Shown: piece by piece, positions 12,201-22,880 of the stretch | Position numbering within the stretch: the first letter of the stretch is position 1 | Layout of the letters: the number at the start of each line of letters is the position of its first letter | Assembly (NCBI GenBank): GCA_029204225.1 | Contig: CM055099.1 | Span: forward strand, 59,541,010 to 59,605,009 | DNA from: Diphasiastrum complanatum | Lineage: Eukaryota; Streptophyta; Lycopodiopsida; Lycopodiales; Lycopodiaceae | Direction: 5' to 3' | Length of the DNA stretch: 64,000 bases | Program-made: the position numbers and the translations under genes | The notes under the pieces: model-generated | Database searches by the model: none | Told to the model about the DNA's origin: nothing | What the model saw: the letters and a program-made list of their open reading frames with translations, nothing else

Positions 12201-13965
12201 ACAATGAAATTTTTTTTTGTACCACCAAACCATGCTTTTAGTCAAACCCGAATTTTGGTAGTTTCACCCTAACACCCATCTCTTAGGATTGTAGCACCCA
12301 TAATCACTGATTTCTGAGCATCGTTACCCCCTTTCCACTAGTTTCTGAGGATCGAGGCACTTGAATCAACTAGAGGATCAAGGCAGGATCTGAAGATCAA
12401 AACATCGCAAACAATGGGACTTGAAAGTCGAGGCAGAGAGTTTAAAAAAGAACTGTACTTACCAAAGGTCCTTTTTTTTTTTGATGGCTTGTTTCAGAAC
12501 AGAATGTCATTCCTGAACGGGCAACTATGGTGCAAATGGATGCTTTTTAGCTCAATATGATGCTTCTATTTTCCTTCAAAAGGGTGGAAAACCAAAAACT
12601 ACATGAAATCTTCGTCAGAATCGCAATAGAGTAGAACCAAGCCATGAAGGAGTGAGAAGCAACGACTTTGCTATGAAGCTTACTTATGAAAATAATGCTG
12701 GCCATGGTGAAAATCCCTAGTGGGGGTATCTTTTTTCTATGTATCACTTGGTTATCAATTTCTTGCTGTATTGTACTAATGCTATATGATTCTTGTGTTG
12801 ATTTCTACAGTTCTTTTTAATGAACTAACTTTCAGTTAGTTTCATGATCTGATTGCATCCGTGCTTACAACAATGACCAAGAACAACTTGAACAACCTCC
12901 TAGGAGCACTTTTTAGGGGTTTTGTTAAAAAATAAGCAATATCTGTTTATAGGGCCGAAGTTCTGGGCCTGTAAAAGTTCGTAAGATTGATGTTTGATAT
13001 GATTTGCAAACTGGACCTGTTATAAGCGTGTTATACTTCTACTTAGGTTGTACCTAATAATGAGTCAAACCATTTTCCCATGAAGTGTGAGCCTGTTGTG
13101 AAGAGCAATATCGAGAAAATGTAATCATCATGTGTGGCATAAATGCTCATTTGTGTAGACAAAAATAAGGAGGAAATCCTTTTTTCTTCATGTTTTGACA
13201 TGGTTGGTATTTGGTTTCTTATCTGGTTTTGTAGAATAATAACTTTTGGCTTCATGTATAGGACAAAAGCAGAACCTTGTATATTTTATCTGCCAGCAAA
13301 GCCTTCAGACGAGGATTTGAAGCTCTGTCAAGATCGTGAGAGGGTATACTTAGTTTGCTTTCTGGACCACCACATTGATCTGGGTTGATTTTTGAGCTTT
13401 AGTTAGACTGTCCCATGGTGCTCATGTGTTTCATTCACAAAGAATGTTCAGAAGCTCTCGGGCTTTAGTTTGATTGTTTAAATTGTTTGGTATAGTATAT
13501 GTACTTGTGTTTCTTTGATAAGACACATGATGCAATTTCTAGGAATTTGCTGACTGGAAAAAGCTTCGACGAGAGGAGCTTTCCTCATATCAAGGCCGCA
13601 TACGTGAAGAGCACCTTGCGAATGTGGAAACGGAGATTGAGAGATGGCAAGCCAGTTCACGCAGCACCAATACAAATAGCTTGGCCTTGCAGACGGAGAG
13701 CGAGAATGAAACTGTTGATGAAACTTTTAAGGAGAAGAGAAGAGTGAGTAAATTGATAGCAAGAGGATTGGACAATGCTGAAGATGAGATAGCTGAGGAT
13801 GATGACGACGACGACGACGACGAAAGGATGAACACTGTGCTTGAAACTACAGAAGGTTTAGAGATTGAAGTTCAAGTGCCTGAAATGAAAAAATCTACTG
13901 GTTCACCTTCATTTAAAGGGGTAACAGGTTATGGAAGTGGCGATGAGGATGATAAGCGGAAGTAA
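6589..13965 (+). CDS. Pinin/SDK/memA-family nuclear protein, 3' part in four exons
   Basis: Exons are 6589-6672, 9406-9506, 13262-13343 and 13543-13965, all with AG acceptors and GT donors and with matching phases (229 codons visible plus TAA). They read in order: AEQKAQEESERLRQQE, then RDL joined to TLRARLAAKAEEKQLELL, then a split Lys and TKAEPCIFYLPAKP, then EFADWKKLRREELSSYQ and an acidic tail with eight consecutive Asp. This order of Glu/Arg-rich coiled coil, 'LELLF.QW', 'KAEP.I.Y.P.KP' and 'NVE.E.ERWQ' is the plant pinin pattern. In established knowledge, pinin is a nuclear protein that joins RNPS1/SR45-type and SAP18 proteins at the exon junction complex and affects splicing. The N-terminal part (about 200 residues in relatives) is not visible, so the gene starts upstream or in exons I missed. 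Introns are about 2.7, 3.8 and 0.2 kb. Confidence 0.85.
6673..6700 (+). repeat. CT microsatellite at the pinin-gene splice donor
   Basis: About 14 CT units follow directly on the codons for Arg-Asp-Leu that end the first visible pinin exon. The donor GT is followed at once by CTCTCT, so the repeat supplies intron positions +3 onward in place of the usual purine-rich donor context. The exon boundary is supported by the next exon (9406), which continues the conserved RDL-TLRAR run in phase. Confidence 0.9.
6701..9062. other. Intron of the pinin-like gene, no embedded feature recognised
   Basis: AT-rich sequence between the first and second visible pinin exons. No coding exon, LTR end or inverted repeat could be supported. 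It contains short simple motifs such as repeated TAGTTACTAG-like words near 8400-8450 and 8640-8760. Confidence 0.5.
9063..9150. repeat. Cluster of GGTTCGAACC-type palindromes
   Basis: Within about 85 bases the words GGTTCGAACC, GATTCGAACC, GGTTCGAACC, CGGTTC and GTTCGAATC occur close together in both senses, so the stretch can fold on itself in several ways. Such clusters are seen near the ends of some plant hAT elements, but no terminal repeat or target duplication could be fixed here. It lies in the same intron as, and just before, a long GA run. Confidence 0.4.
9203..9293. repeat. (GA)n microsatellite, about 43 units
   Basis: A nearly perfect GA run that ends in a GGGAGA variant. It lies about 110 bases before the acceptor of the second visible pinin exon. 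Open frames reading Ser-Leu repeats across it on the minus strand are artefacts of the repeat. Confidence 0.95.
9507..11040. other. Intron of the pinin-like gene, left part
   Basis: AT-rich intron sequence after the second visible pinin exon. A short open frame of 63 codons at 9731-9922 has no recognised motif and no splice support. No repeat ends were seen before the LTR-type element that starts at 11046. Confidence 0.45.
11046..11706 (+). mobile_element. Small LTR-type (TRIM-like) element with TSD GCTAG
   Basis: The 661-base unit begins TGTTAGAAAT and ends ATTTCTAACA, an exact 10-base inverted end. It is flanked on both sides by GCTAG (11041-11045 and 11707-11711), a 5-base target duplication typical of LTR elements. 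Inside are a binding-site-like TGGTATTAGAGCC (11462) directly after a TG...CA segment of 416 bases, and a purine tract GAGGGGGGG (11554-11562) directly before a second TG start (TGTTGGAATATG). No coding region is present, as in TRIM and other non-autonomous LTR elements. The two terminal segments are not alike along their length, so it is either rearranged or a composite. Orientation is from the binding site and purine tract. Confidence 0.55.
11606..11677 (+). other. tRNA-like segment with A- and B-box-like motifs
   Basis: The stretch reads ATAACTCAATGGTAGAGCAT and, about 30 bases later, GGTCTTGGGTTTGAATCC. These match the D-arm/A box and the T-arm/B box of plant tRNAs. The anticodon arm is not cleanly paired, and the 3' acceptor is not complementary to the 5' side, so it is not called a tRNA gene. 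It lies inside the TRIM-like element and may be a tRNA-derived SINE head or a captured pol III promoter. Confidence 0.5.
11724..12241. mobile_element. MITE-like element with 25-base perfect inverted ends
   Basis: The left end CTAAAAGCATGGTTTGG is repeated in inverse as CCAAACCATGCTTTTAG at the right end, and the match extends through a total of 25 bases (11724-11748 and 12217-12241). Weaker inverted similarity continues inward for some 60 bases. Flanks share TCAAAC (11716 and 12242), which could be part of an imperfect 8-base target duplication, so a hAT-type origin is possible but not proven. There is no coding capacity. It lies 12 bases from the right target duplication of the TRIM-like element, within a pinin-gene intron. 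Confidence 0.7.
11831..12176. repeat. Two tandem copies of a 178-base unit inside the MITE
   Basis: Copy 1 (11831-12008) and copy 2 (12009-about 12176) both start ATAACTTTTTAACCGTA and share GTATGTCATGTAACATATCA, the GCTCGTCAAGCGC hairpin core, and TTTTTAATGTGGACTCAAAA. They differ at scattered positions, so the duplication is not recent. The unit fills most of the space between the inverted ends. Confidence 0.85.
12242..13261. other. Intron of the pinin-like gene, right part
   Basis: Sequence between the MITE-like element and the third visible pinin exon. The phrase TCTGAGGATCGAGGC or a variant occurs near 12340 and 11028, on either side of the two small elements, and suggests an older local repeat. 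No other feature could be supported. Confidence 0.4.
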
Positions 13966-15892
13966 ATATGCCATGTAAATTAGCTCACTGGAATTAGCTC
14001 ATAGGGAGTATGCCTTTATCCTCAGCATGTTGTGCGCTTAACAAAAACTAATAGTGAGGTCAAAAGGGAATATATGGCTGCAAATTCAAAAATCTGACTT
14101 TGCTACATAGCAAGTTACCCGAATTTGGTGCAGGACCTTGAAAATAGGAATAGCTTGTGTTGTACATGATGCATAAATTGTCTGTTCTTCAACGCCATTT
14201 GAGAAATAGAATTTGAACGGTAGGCAACATTTGCCATAGAAGAAAGTCATAGACAGCGAGTGTGGACTGTTGTAGTTTTTCAACCCTTAGTTCTGATGCA
14301 AGAAAGCGTGAAGATGAGCAAACTTGGCATGGAGTATTGTTGTTGACTTGTCACTCAATGACTAATTATGAGTTGACGTATATCTGACAGTCCAATGCAA
14401 AAGATGATGATTGTCTTGTAAGTTGAGTATTTGTTATAGATTTGTTGCAGGTATTATCTATTTATAGTTGTCATCTCTTTGCCAATTTTGGCCTGAACGT
14501 TGTATTATTTTCTTCATCTGTTGCTTTCTCATGGCTGCAAACCCTTCTGAGAGTTTCTTTTTGGTTTTCACCGTATTGCTTTCTTGCTGGAGATATGTTG
14601 CTGCGCCTCTTTGAAAATACTCTGCTCAAGCCAGCTTTTTAGTTCTATTATACTGTGTATCCCCCTCGACGATTAGACTTTGCTGCCTTAAGTGCAGGAA
14701 GCAAGCTAAGGCTCATGTACGTCTAGACGGATGTGAAGATTGAACAGCAGCGGTCCTTGTCGTAAAAAAATTGCCAATTCTATGGAGGCCTTATCAAGCA
14801 ATAATGCCAGTTGTTAGGATCCCATGGTATCTTATATTTTACTGATAGGTGATAAGTACAAACAATTTTGAAAAGTGAAGACAGAAAAAAGCATGCAGCC
14901 GAAGAAAGAAAAGGAAGTACCTGAAACTGATATGGATTTAGAAGCATACAAAAAGTAGGTCTATATCAAATTAGATTATTACATTAGTACATGTGTCTGA
15001 GCAAGTAGGCTCGCTAGGTAGCAAACTGTGACAAATGCCATCCCGCAATGAGTTGTGATAGGAGTGATACCTAAGTTTGCAGGATACGGGCAGGAGGTAG
15101 AGTGCAAAGTGAAGATTTGGTTGTATGCTTTCTAAATAGATTTTGGGTGAAAATGCAGGTTTCATCCACCAGTAATGAGCTAGAAAGATTTTATCAGATT
15201 TTAAAATAGATCACTCTGCCTGTTTCAGGTTGAGGTAAAAGCAGCTATGTGGATTGTTGGAAGCTTTCAGATTTACTTAATGCTTGCAGCCCAGGAGAAG
15301 CTACCACCTTGGTGAGGGCGTCCTGTCCTGATAGAATCTACATTTTCATGAGATTGCCAAGGGTTTATATGAACATGGCATATGGAGGTTCTCAACCATA
15401 TCAATCATAATGGCCCTTTCTGGAACTGATCTGAACTCGTATCTCAATCATAATTGCCCATTCTGGAACGACGTTCAGTTCTGGAACAGGCCATTGAATT
15501 TTTTTGTATAGTACGTACTGTTTTGTTAGGTTAAAATTTATGGAAATATGAAATTTCTTCCTGGGTTCTTGGTATTCAACGGGATGCTTTTAGGGATAGA
15601 TAAAAACATGAAATTTTAAGAACAAGCTAAAAAAGATTAATCCACAAGCAAACCGTTGAATGAATCCACCTTCAGAATTGATCTGATTTCATATGCTCAG
15701 CGAAAATTAAATGCAGTCAGTTCCTTTGAAAATGAAATATCAAAGCTTATCCTCTCATTAAGCCTGACATCCAAGGAAAGACACATAAATTTAAAATTGG
15801 TTAGCGTTAGTACTGAATAGAAATATACTCAATTTGAAGTAGTTGCATGATCAAGAATAGCTATGGTTCTCGTAGGCCAGTTTTAGGACACC
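13966..15892. other. Downstream of the pinin-like gene, no gene recognised
   Basis: The 3' untranslated region of the pinin-like gene should start here. No single poly(A) signal stands out. Open frames (for example 14442-14642) are short and lack recognisable motifs or splice context. Confidence 0.45.
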
Positions 15893-16440
15893 TGTTAGGG
15901 ACATTCAGTTTGAGTTTCCTATATGTACAATTTTCTTTGTAATACAATTAACTTTTGTTGTGCCATCTATAAGAGCTTGAGAGGTATGGCTATGGTGACT
16001 ATTTGATGTGATTTGCATATTGCACTAGATTCTATCAGAAATTTAACTTGGTATCAAAGCGGCAGGGTGTTGTAGGTATGCACAATCCGGTGGAGCCATC
16101 GTCGGCATGTTCACCAGGTTAGCTAGCAAGAGAAGCGTCTCAGGAGAGAGGACTCTATACGGGATATTAGCAGTCCGGATGGCAGGAATCGACGAAGTTC
16201 TTTCGATTTGAGCTTCGGGGAAGTGTTCAAAATGAGTGAATTCTTGGAAGAATTTTGAGAAATTGAATTGGAAGAATTTCGGAAAATGGCTGAGGCGAAA
16301 AGTTGCAAAAACTCTATCAGTGATCCGTCAATTATTGAGTGGAGCGGATCGGAAAGTAGGGCAGGAGGGTAGTGGCAACACTGGGCTGAGAGAATTTGAG
16401 AAGCAGATGAAGAGCAATTAATCTTTGAAGCTATGGTAAA
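15893..16440 (+). mobile_element. Short LTR-like end with copia-type binding site and leader
   Basis: A TGTTAGGGACATTC start at 15893 is followed after about 155 bases by TGGTATCAAAGC (16049-16060), one base different from the usual copia primer binding site. A Glu-rich reading in the next 350 bases is not a recognised gag. No matching right LTR was found. The element would be a small or truncated copia-like relic, broken. Confidence 0.38.
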
Positions 16441-18616
16441 AAATGGCAGCTAGGGTTTTTCTTAAGTAAAACAAAAAGTTCTCTCTATCGGTGATGGTTT
16501 TTGGTGCTATAAAAGCACAGAGAGGGACGCTTAAACAACATGAAGTAGATTGCAAGAGCTCGTGAGTGACCGTGGAGCCATGAATCTACAAGATTCATTT
16601 GATTAGAGACATTTCCAAACCAATTAGGATCTGTAAAAGACATAAAAATAGTCACTGTTTAGCCGTTTTTCCTATTCTTTAGTTTCATGATATAACCAGG
16701 CATTCCATTTCGTCTTATAATTAAAACTACTTGTATCGATTTTTGAGCATATAACGTGGTTAAATTTACAATTCAATTATGAATTTACTATAGTCCAGTA
16801 TTTAAATTTAATGGTCCCAAAACTTACATATATAAAGGCTTTTCACTATTTAAAAAAAAATAGCATATTGGTCAGCACTAGTGGGTTTTGCGCAAAAACA
16901 CTAGGAATCCATTTTCATAAAAGTATCAATGTACAATAAGTTTTTTTTGAGAAAAATCAAAAACGCAAATTTTAAACCACTTTTTGAAAATTCCTAACAG
17001 TAAACTTCCGAATACCTTGACAAGAGAAAACCACGATGAACTTTTAAATTCCAATTCATACTTGGGTGGAATAAACAATATGTTTTTGAGGTTTAGACAT
17101 TTTCAAAAATATATCACTAACTGTGTTGTTTGTTGCTGTAATCCGCGTTGCCATGAACTAAATGTTTCTATGTGCCTATGTGCCATGCTTGCCATTGGCA
17201 GATCAGCTATGCTTTCTAAACTAGGAAAGTGGGTTGACAACCCACGATCCTTTGCGTGGACGAGAGAATGGGTTGACAGCCCACGATCCCACCATGATAG
17301 TATTTTTTGCCTTACCACATTCTACAGGAAAATGCTTCAATTAAGCACAATGATTGCTAATTTTGAAGTACTTCATTTTTTGGAAGTTGAGTTGAGTTAC
17401 GTAAATGGAAGTGTACAAAGTTTTCAACCAACATGGCAAATCATCCAAATCATCCAGGAAATATCTAATCTGGCTTACAATTCGAGCTATTAAAGGAATG
17501 TAGAAAACACCTAGTATCTCCTAGAAACAGGCTGGTAGTATTGTTGTGGGTATGGTTACTTTGTAAGGTTACACGTAGTTAGAATGCAAAAGCCAGTTGA
17601 GAAATAGGGGTCCTAGTTTATTGGCCGAGGTTTTGACCATAATCTTATAGGTGGTATTCAACATGATGTTACTATTAACTTCATTGTAATTTTGTGAAAT
17701 ACGATAAGTCAATAGTAACATCAACAACATTATATAGATGATTTTGAGCATCGATACAAATGTGAAATTGATGTGAGAGGTGACAAGGCAAAAGTGTGCT
17801 TCTATGACTACAAAATCTTTAATTAGACCATAGCCTATATTGGGCTTTATGCATTTCCTATTTTTAGGTGAAAATGAAATCAATTTTTTAATTAATTCCT
17901 ATTATTACCATTTCTTTATGGAATTACTCCATAACTAGTATGATACAAACCTACAAAAATTTCAAAGAAATTTCGATGACATAACACAAACTCATTTACT
18001 ATTTCAGGTGTCCTTTTCTCTTTCACCCTTAGAGTTTTTGGTTACCCGAAAATTTCAAATGCTCCTTTTGCAGGTTTTTATTGATGCTATATGTCTTGTT
18101 CTTGTAGGTGTTGTGATTGTTTTTCGCAAAGTTCAGGTTTATTGTTATTCTGCTCTCCCTTAGATTAATAGTTAATATTGTTGTAGATAATGTACTGATG
18201 TTTCTAGCTTCTTGGTTGAGTAAGATGTTCCCTCTATTATTAGATTAACCACTCCTTTGTGTAGGATAAAGGGTTTGGAAGACAAGGCTTAACCTTGTAG
18301 AGGTTCAAATCCTCTTCATTTAAACTATTAAAATAAGGGAGAACTTGAAGTTGGGTCTAAATTTTGCTTTTATTGTTTTCAAATTTGAAAATGCACATTA
18401 AAAAGAGGTCAATTATGAAATGAAAATGCAAGCTCTAAATTTTTTTAGAATAATAATCAAGATACAAACATTCCATCATATTCTATGCAAAGAGTAGATC
18501 AATTTTACTTTTGGCCTCATCTCTATCAGAGTTCAGATAAGAAAATTATGGTAGATCAAATATTTATAGTACTAGATAAGCTTTTGATGATGCGACACTT
18601 GATTTTGTGGAATATT
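16441..18616. other. Unassigned DNA with a hairpin pair
   Basis: AT-rich. An open frame of 169 codons at 16984-17493 (+) has no recognised motif and a composition like its surroundings, so I do not call it a gene. Its only structured part is the hairpin pair near 17.2 kb, listed separately. A tRNA-like T arm near 18310 was considered and rejected. Confidence 0.4.
17229..17291. repeat. Two copies of a GGGTTGACARCCCACGATCC hairpin
   Basis: GTGGGTTGACAACCCAC (17229-17245) is a perfect 7-base stem with a 3-base loop. About 40 bases on, TGGGTTGACAGCCCA (17269-17283) repeats it with a shorter stem, and both are followed by CGATCC. No repeat family is recognised. Confidence 0.7.
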
Positions 18617-19210
18617 TGTGAAAGTACAACAAAAATGGACCAAGAATAGATCTGAATCATATCCACAAGTGTGATTGGATGTTAGATTAGATCAACCTAT
18701 CAATCCACACAAAATTAGATAGCATCTAGATCAAATCTAGATGAATAAATCTAACAAAAACAATCATTATTGATCAAAACTTGTACTTGCTGGTTTCACA
18801 CGTGTGAAAACCTGTTAGAGTACGAACATTAGGCTGAGAATAAAGTATACTAAGCTTAGAACCCAATCAATGCATAAAAACACAAGACAAATAGAGAGAA
18901 AACACCAGAATTGCTCCAAAACCAAGATTTAGCTTCCATGTCAATTATGGCCAAATGAGCCACCATATATACACAAGAGCTGATGCTTACTCAGCTGATT
19001 TGGCACGTGTGAGAGTTCCTACTCATCAAAGGATCCACCAATAATCATCAATATGGCACATGGACCAAGTTTATTAACTTATAGCCACCAAAAGCTTGAA
19101 CTATCATATCATTTTTGCAAAAACATGGAGAACAACAAAAACTACCCTGTAGATTCTACCAAGCAAAATCTCAAACAAGTGCACTTGGAATTTCTAGCTA
19201 TGTGACATGA
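18617..19210 (-). mobile_element. Probable solo or truncated copia LTR (same family as 24607)
   Basis: The order of marks matches the minus-orientation LTRs at 25458 and 27832: a TGTGAAAG-like left end, GATC-rich words, TTTCACACGTGTG about 200 bases in, AGAGAGAAAA, then 'GGCCA...GCCACCATATATACACAAG' where the LTR has its TATA region. The right end could not be fixed. No coding part is attached. Divergence is high compared with the 25.5-28.5 kb copy, so it is older. Confidence 0.38.
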
Positions 19211-21094
19211 GGACTTTAGCTCGCAACTTTATCATATTCCTCAAAATATATGTCTTTGTAGGTTTTTCAACAAAAGTAAAAAAAATGGGTTGCAGCATAA
19301 AGATGTGACAATATACATAACATGTTCAAAATGCACAAGATGCACATGGATAACATATTCTTTTGAGCTTTGATAACATATTCAAAATGATCATTGTTGC
19401 TAGGAATCAACTATGGGAGTGAAAATCAAATATCACAATAAAGATCCAAGAGATTAATTTGGGCCTACTGGGAAATTGTTGATAATATCAAAATTAAGCA
19501 AGAGCTTTTTAAATGGAAAAATGATTAATGTCCTATTTGATCATGGTTATTAGTGAAAGCATTTGCCTTTACTTATATTGTTATTGGCTCTCTCCTAGTA
19601 TTTGCACATAATAGAGGCCATCATTGCATGATAAATTACAATAAGTCCACAATAAAACTCTAGTAATGGTCAAAACTTAGTTTGGACCATGCATGTCCAT
19701 ATGATGCAACCTAAGATGGATAACCCTATCCTATCTACCTTAGTTTGACAAACCTTGACTTAATTTGCATATCCTAGATTATATTCCACCTAAATGAAGC
19801 CATATATGTGAGATTATTCATGACCTCAATGATGTTCAATAGCCTAGATATTTATACATGTCTTCACTTGGCATCTGGAACCAACCCTCCACCACACCCC
19901 TCTCCAACCCCCATTGGGTAAATTTGTATCTTAACGATAGAATTTTTAATTTCCAAATCCACTTGCTTATGTTGTTCTGATTGTTTGAACTTTTCCTTTG
20001 AAATCACATCATCCATCCATCCTTCATTCGGATTATTTGACATGATCACAATTTATCGACTAAAATCAAATTTAAAGAATTCCAAGCACATAAAAGCCTT
20101 CTTCGAACATTTTCTTCCTAACCGAAGGTGGAGTCACACTATCACATCACCCTTCCCAAGAACTCTATAAAACAAGGCATTGCTTGTGTAGATATTAAGA
20201 TGTATGCAATTATTTTCAGGATATTGTAATCAATCTATTAACACTAAATTATATTGCATGCAAGAACATCCACACTCAGAGTATGTATACAGATTCTTGA
20301 GGTCTCAACAAAAGTTTGTGATTATTTAGCAGGTAACTTGGACATTTGAAGACTTTTTGTAGATCTAGTGTTCATTCGAGCAAAGATTGTAGGCTACTTT
20401 ATAATAATGACCTAGAAAACAACAAGCCAAAGCCACTTCTGTTTGTGGTGTACAAGTTGGAGAGCCCAAAGAACAATGTTACAAGAGGATTTTACAAGTA
20501 TCTTGTTTATTGGTATGTTAAATTTATAACAAGACAATTAAACAAGATATTTTAAAATCTGACATTCCCCACATGTGCCAAACCTACTGAGTTAGCATAC
20601 TAGGTCTAAATGTACTCGATCTATATAGATCATCATTGTAAATAATTCAACTCGATGAGAGATCTTGATTTTGACGCATTACCTTGTCATTTTCAATATT
20701 TGTGTTGTGATTTTTTTTGCTTTGTATGCTATCAATAGGTAATGAACTTCAATCTCTACTCATTGTCTGTACAGTGACAATAATTGACATGTGTGAGGCC
20801 ACTCTTGAGTTAGTTTGATCATTTCATTACTTTGATAGAAACAACATAAAATTTTAAATTTTGAATCAGATATTATTTATTATCTGAAAACATTGTAGTT
20901 TTAAATTCATTATAAGCTTCACCATAAACACATTTCAGTTTTATCATAAGCTTTACCATAAACAACCTTGTCATTAATACTAACCACTTTTCATTTTAGC
21001 AAGTGGAGGCATAACAGTCCATAGCAACCTCACTCAACCACATAGTCCATAGAAAAATAGCAACTTCATACAGCTCATGTTTGGGCCCACACAT
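19211..21094. other. Unassigned AT-rich DNA
   Basis: No coding region or element end could be supported. The words AGTCCATAG and CAGTCCATAG recur at 21016, 21053 and 21095, just before the hairpin MITE. Confidence 0.4.
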
Positions 21095-21105
21095 CAGTCC
21101 ATAGG

Positions 21106-21273
21106 GGAATGCTTAAGGAGTGCACTCCAAGGGCACCTGCAATGCTGGCCCCACTCCATCCAAGGGTGATGGATGGAGTTAAGGGATAAAAAATATCTCT
21201 CCCCTTGGATGGTGTGGGACCTCTGCATCAGAGGCATTGTAGGTGCCTCTGCGGTGCACTCTCTAATGAGAGC
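21106..21273. mobile_element. Hairpin MITE with about 60-base imperfect inverted repeats
   Basis: The left arm has GAGTGCACTCC, GGGCACCTGCAATGC and CCACTCCATCCAAGGG. The right arm carries the inverse order: CCCTTGGATGGTGTGGG, GGCATTGTAGGTGCC and GGTGCACTC. The direct word CAGTCCATAGG lies immediately outside both ends (21095-21105 and 21274-21284) and would fit a 9-11-base target duplication of Mutator type. Related words also occur nearby, so the duplication could be part of a local repeat. There is no coding capacity. Confidence 0.68.
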
Positions 21274-22880
21274 CAGTCCATAGGTAGCACCCTAAACAAT
21301 ACATTTGGGCAGCCGCACCAACTGCCCCAGTCAAACTATTTTTGTTGACCATGTGGCGCTCTACAGACAAACTTTGTTGGGCGTCATGCGTTCGGTGTTG
21401 ATAAGAGACAAAGGAAGAGGAGAGATGGAGATGGAGACGAAGGTGGAGATCGCTGGCGCTTACTGGCACACAGACATGGTTAATAGGCGGGCCAATGCCA
21501 TTGCGATGCCTGGCAAGATGGGGGCGGGTAGAGGCTTGTGCAGTCATTTTTTTGAAGGGTGTTGCCATTTTTGTAAAGGGTGCACTGTGGGGTGCTGCGT
21601 CATGCCAGGTTCGCAATTTCATCTCAGGAGCTCAATTGAATGAGCCTTGAATCAGACAGGACTGCATGCCACTTTGGCCATTAACTACCACGTAGTGCAC
21701 ACCGCTTTGGCCATGAACTAACATGCAATGCACATATTAGCTCCACAAATGGTATGGTTCATGAGTATATGTGTGCTTTTTGCTAAGCGAGAGGGAGGAG
21801 CAAGAGTCAAGCTGATTTTGTTGAGCGAGAGAGAAGAGCACTTAGATAAGGGAAGGGAAGAAAAGGTCATAAGCGCAGGTCAAGTCAGAAGTTTTTTCCA
21901 GTATGGTTTTTGTTGTTAAAGGATGCAAGGAAGTTCTCTTTTTATGCTCAACACCATTTCATTTGTTCAAACAGTTTTTGGTTTTGCTTCAAAGCACCCC
22001 CTTTCCTGCATGAAGTGGAAAAGAGCTTTTAAAAAAAGCAATCTTTCTCACTACGTCCAGAGTGACGACTTAGCGGTCTATAGTCCAAACGACTAATTTT
22101 CAGCTGGGTTGCTTTGAATTTCTGGAAAACCACTACTAGCTCTCTTCTTTTGATTTGTGAAGAAAGACCATTCAGTATCCTCAAGAGCCCAACTTGCACT
22201 AACCATCTTTATAAATGTTATGAATTGTTGAGGGAAATGCCTATGTAGCATAAGTTGGTGAGAGACTAGCAATAGAGTACTCCGTGTGTTCTACGTCTCC
22301 TAATTATTTTTCATCTAAAATCAATGGAGGAGAAGCTTTTATGGTGTAATCGATATATTCAATCACTCATATCTTTGTGAGGATATTGGATGTCAATCGT
22401 GCCACATTTATTATCAATCTTGCTTTGCCTTTATTGTATGCAAGGATAGTATCCTCCGGTTTGATAGTTAAGCCTCTTGAGCTTCCTTCATAGAGATTTG
22501 GATCTATTTAATGTCTATGTGACAATAACCCTAAAACTAGGAATTTCAAACTCAATGGGCATCAAAGCATTTTGATAGTACGTTGAACAGAAAGGTGTTT
22601 GACCTTGCTTATTAATAAGAAGTTTGAAATGCATGTAGTGCTACATGTGACACAGTTCCCAATTCCATTCATTGACTTCTATTGTTTTTGTCAAAATACA
22701 ACCAAAGAATTGTTTTTCTTGTTTCTTCTAAAACATTACACCTTATACAATGGAGTGTATTCTTGTGAATAGCTAGGAACTTAGGATTACCTCCTGTGTG
22801 TCAAATGTTGACATTGCACACACGTCTGCATAGATGTAGGTGGTCGAATTATTTCTGTTCGATCTTTCTTTGCCCATTTT
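21274..22880. other. Unassigned DNA between MITE and copia element
   Basis: The stretch 21405-21455 resembles the start of exon 1 of the HD-domain gene at 41401 (see findings). Otherwise no gene was recognised. The part just before 22880 probably belongs to the copia element that is readable from there. Confidence 0.35.

Noticed and set aside
13590-13835. A minus-strand frame with a poly-Ser run
   Set aside because: It is the reverse reading of the Asp-rich tail of the pinin exon.
16984-17493. A 169-codon plus-strand open frame
   Set aside because: No motif, no splice or promoter context, and a composition like the flanks. The frame also contains the duplicated hairpins.
18262-18325. A tRNA-like stretch with a perfect T arm (AGAGGTTCAAATCCTCT) and a CAAGG/CCTTG arm
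   Set aside because: There is no space for a variable loop in the normal fold, no acceptor stem pairs with the 3' side, and no D arm is visible. It may be an organelle-derived scrap but cannot be supported as a tRNA gene.
21263-21643. Overlapping open frames of 112-119 codons on both strands
   Set aside because: Both strands are open because the stretch is GC-richer. Neither frame has a known domain. Only the short match to HD exon 1 was kept as a finding.
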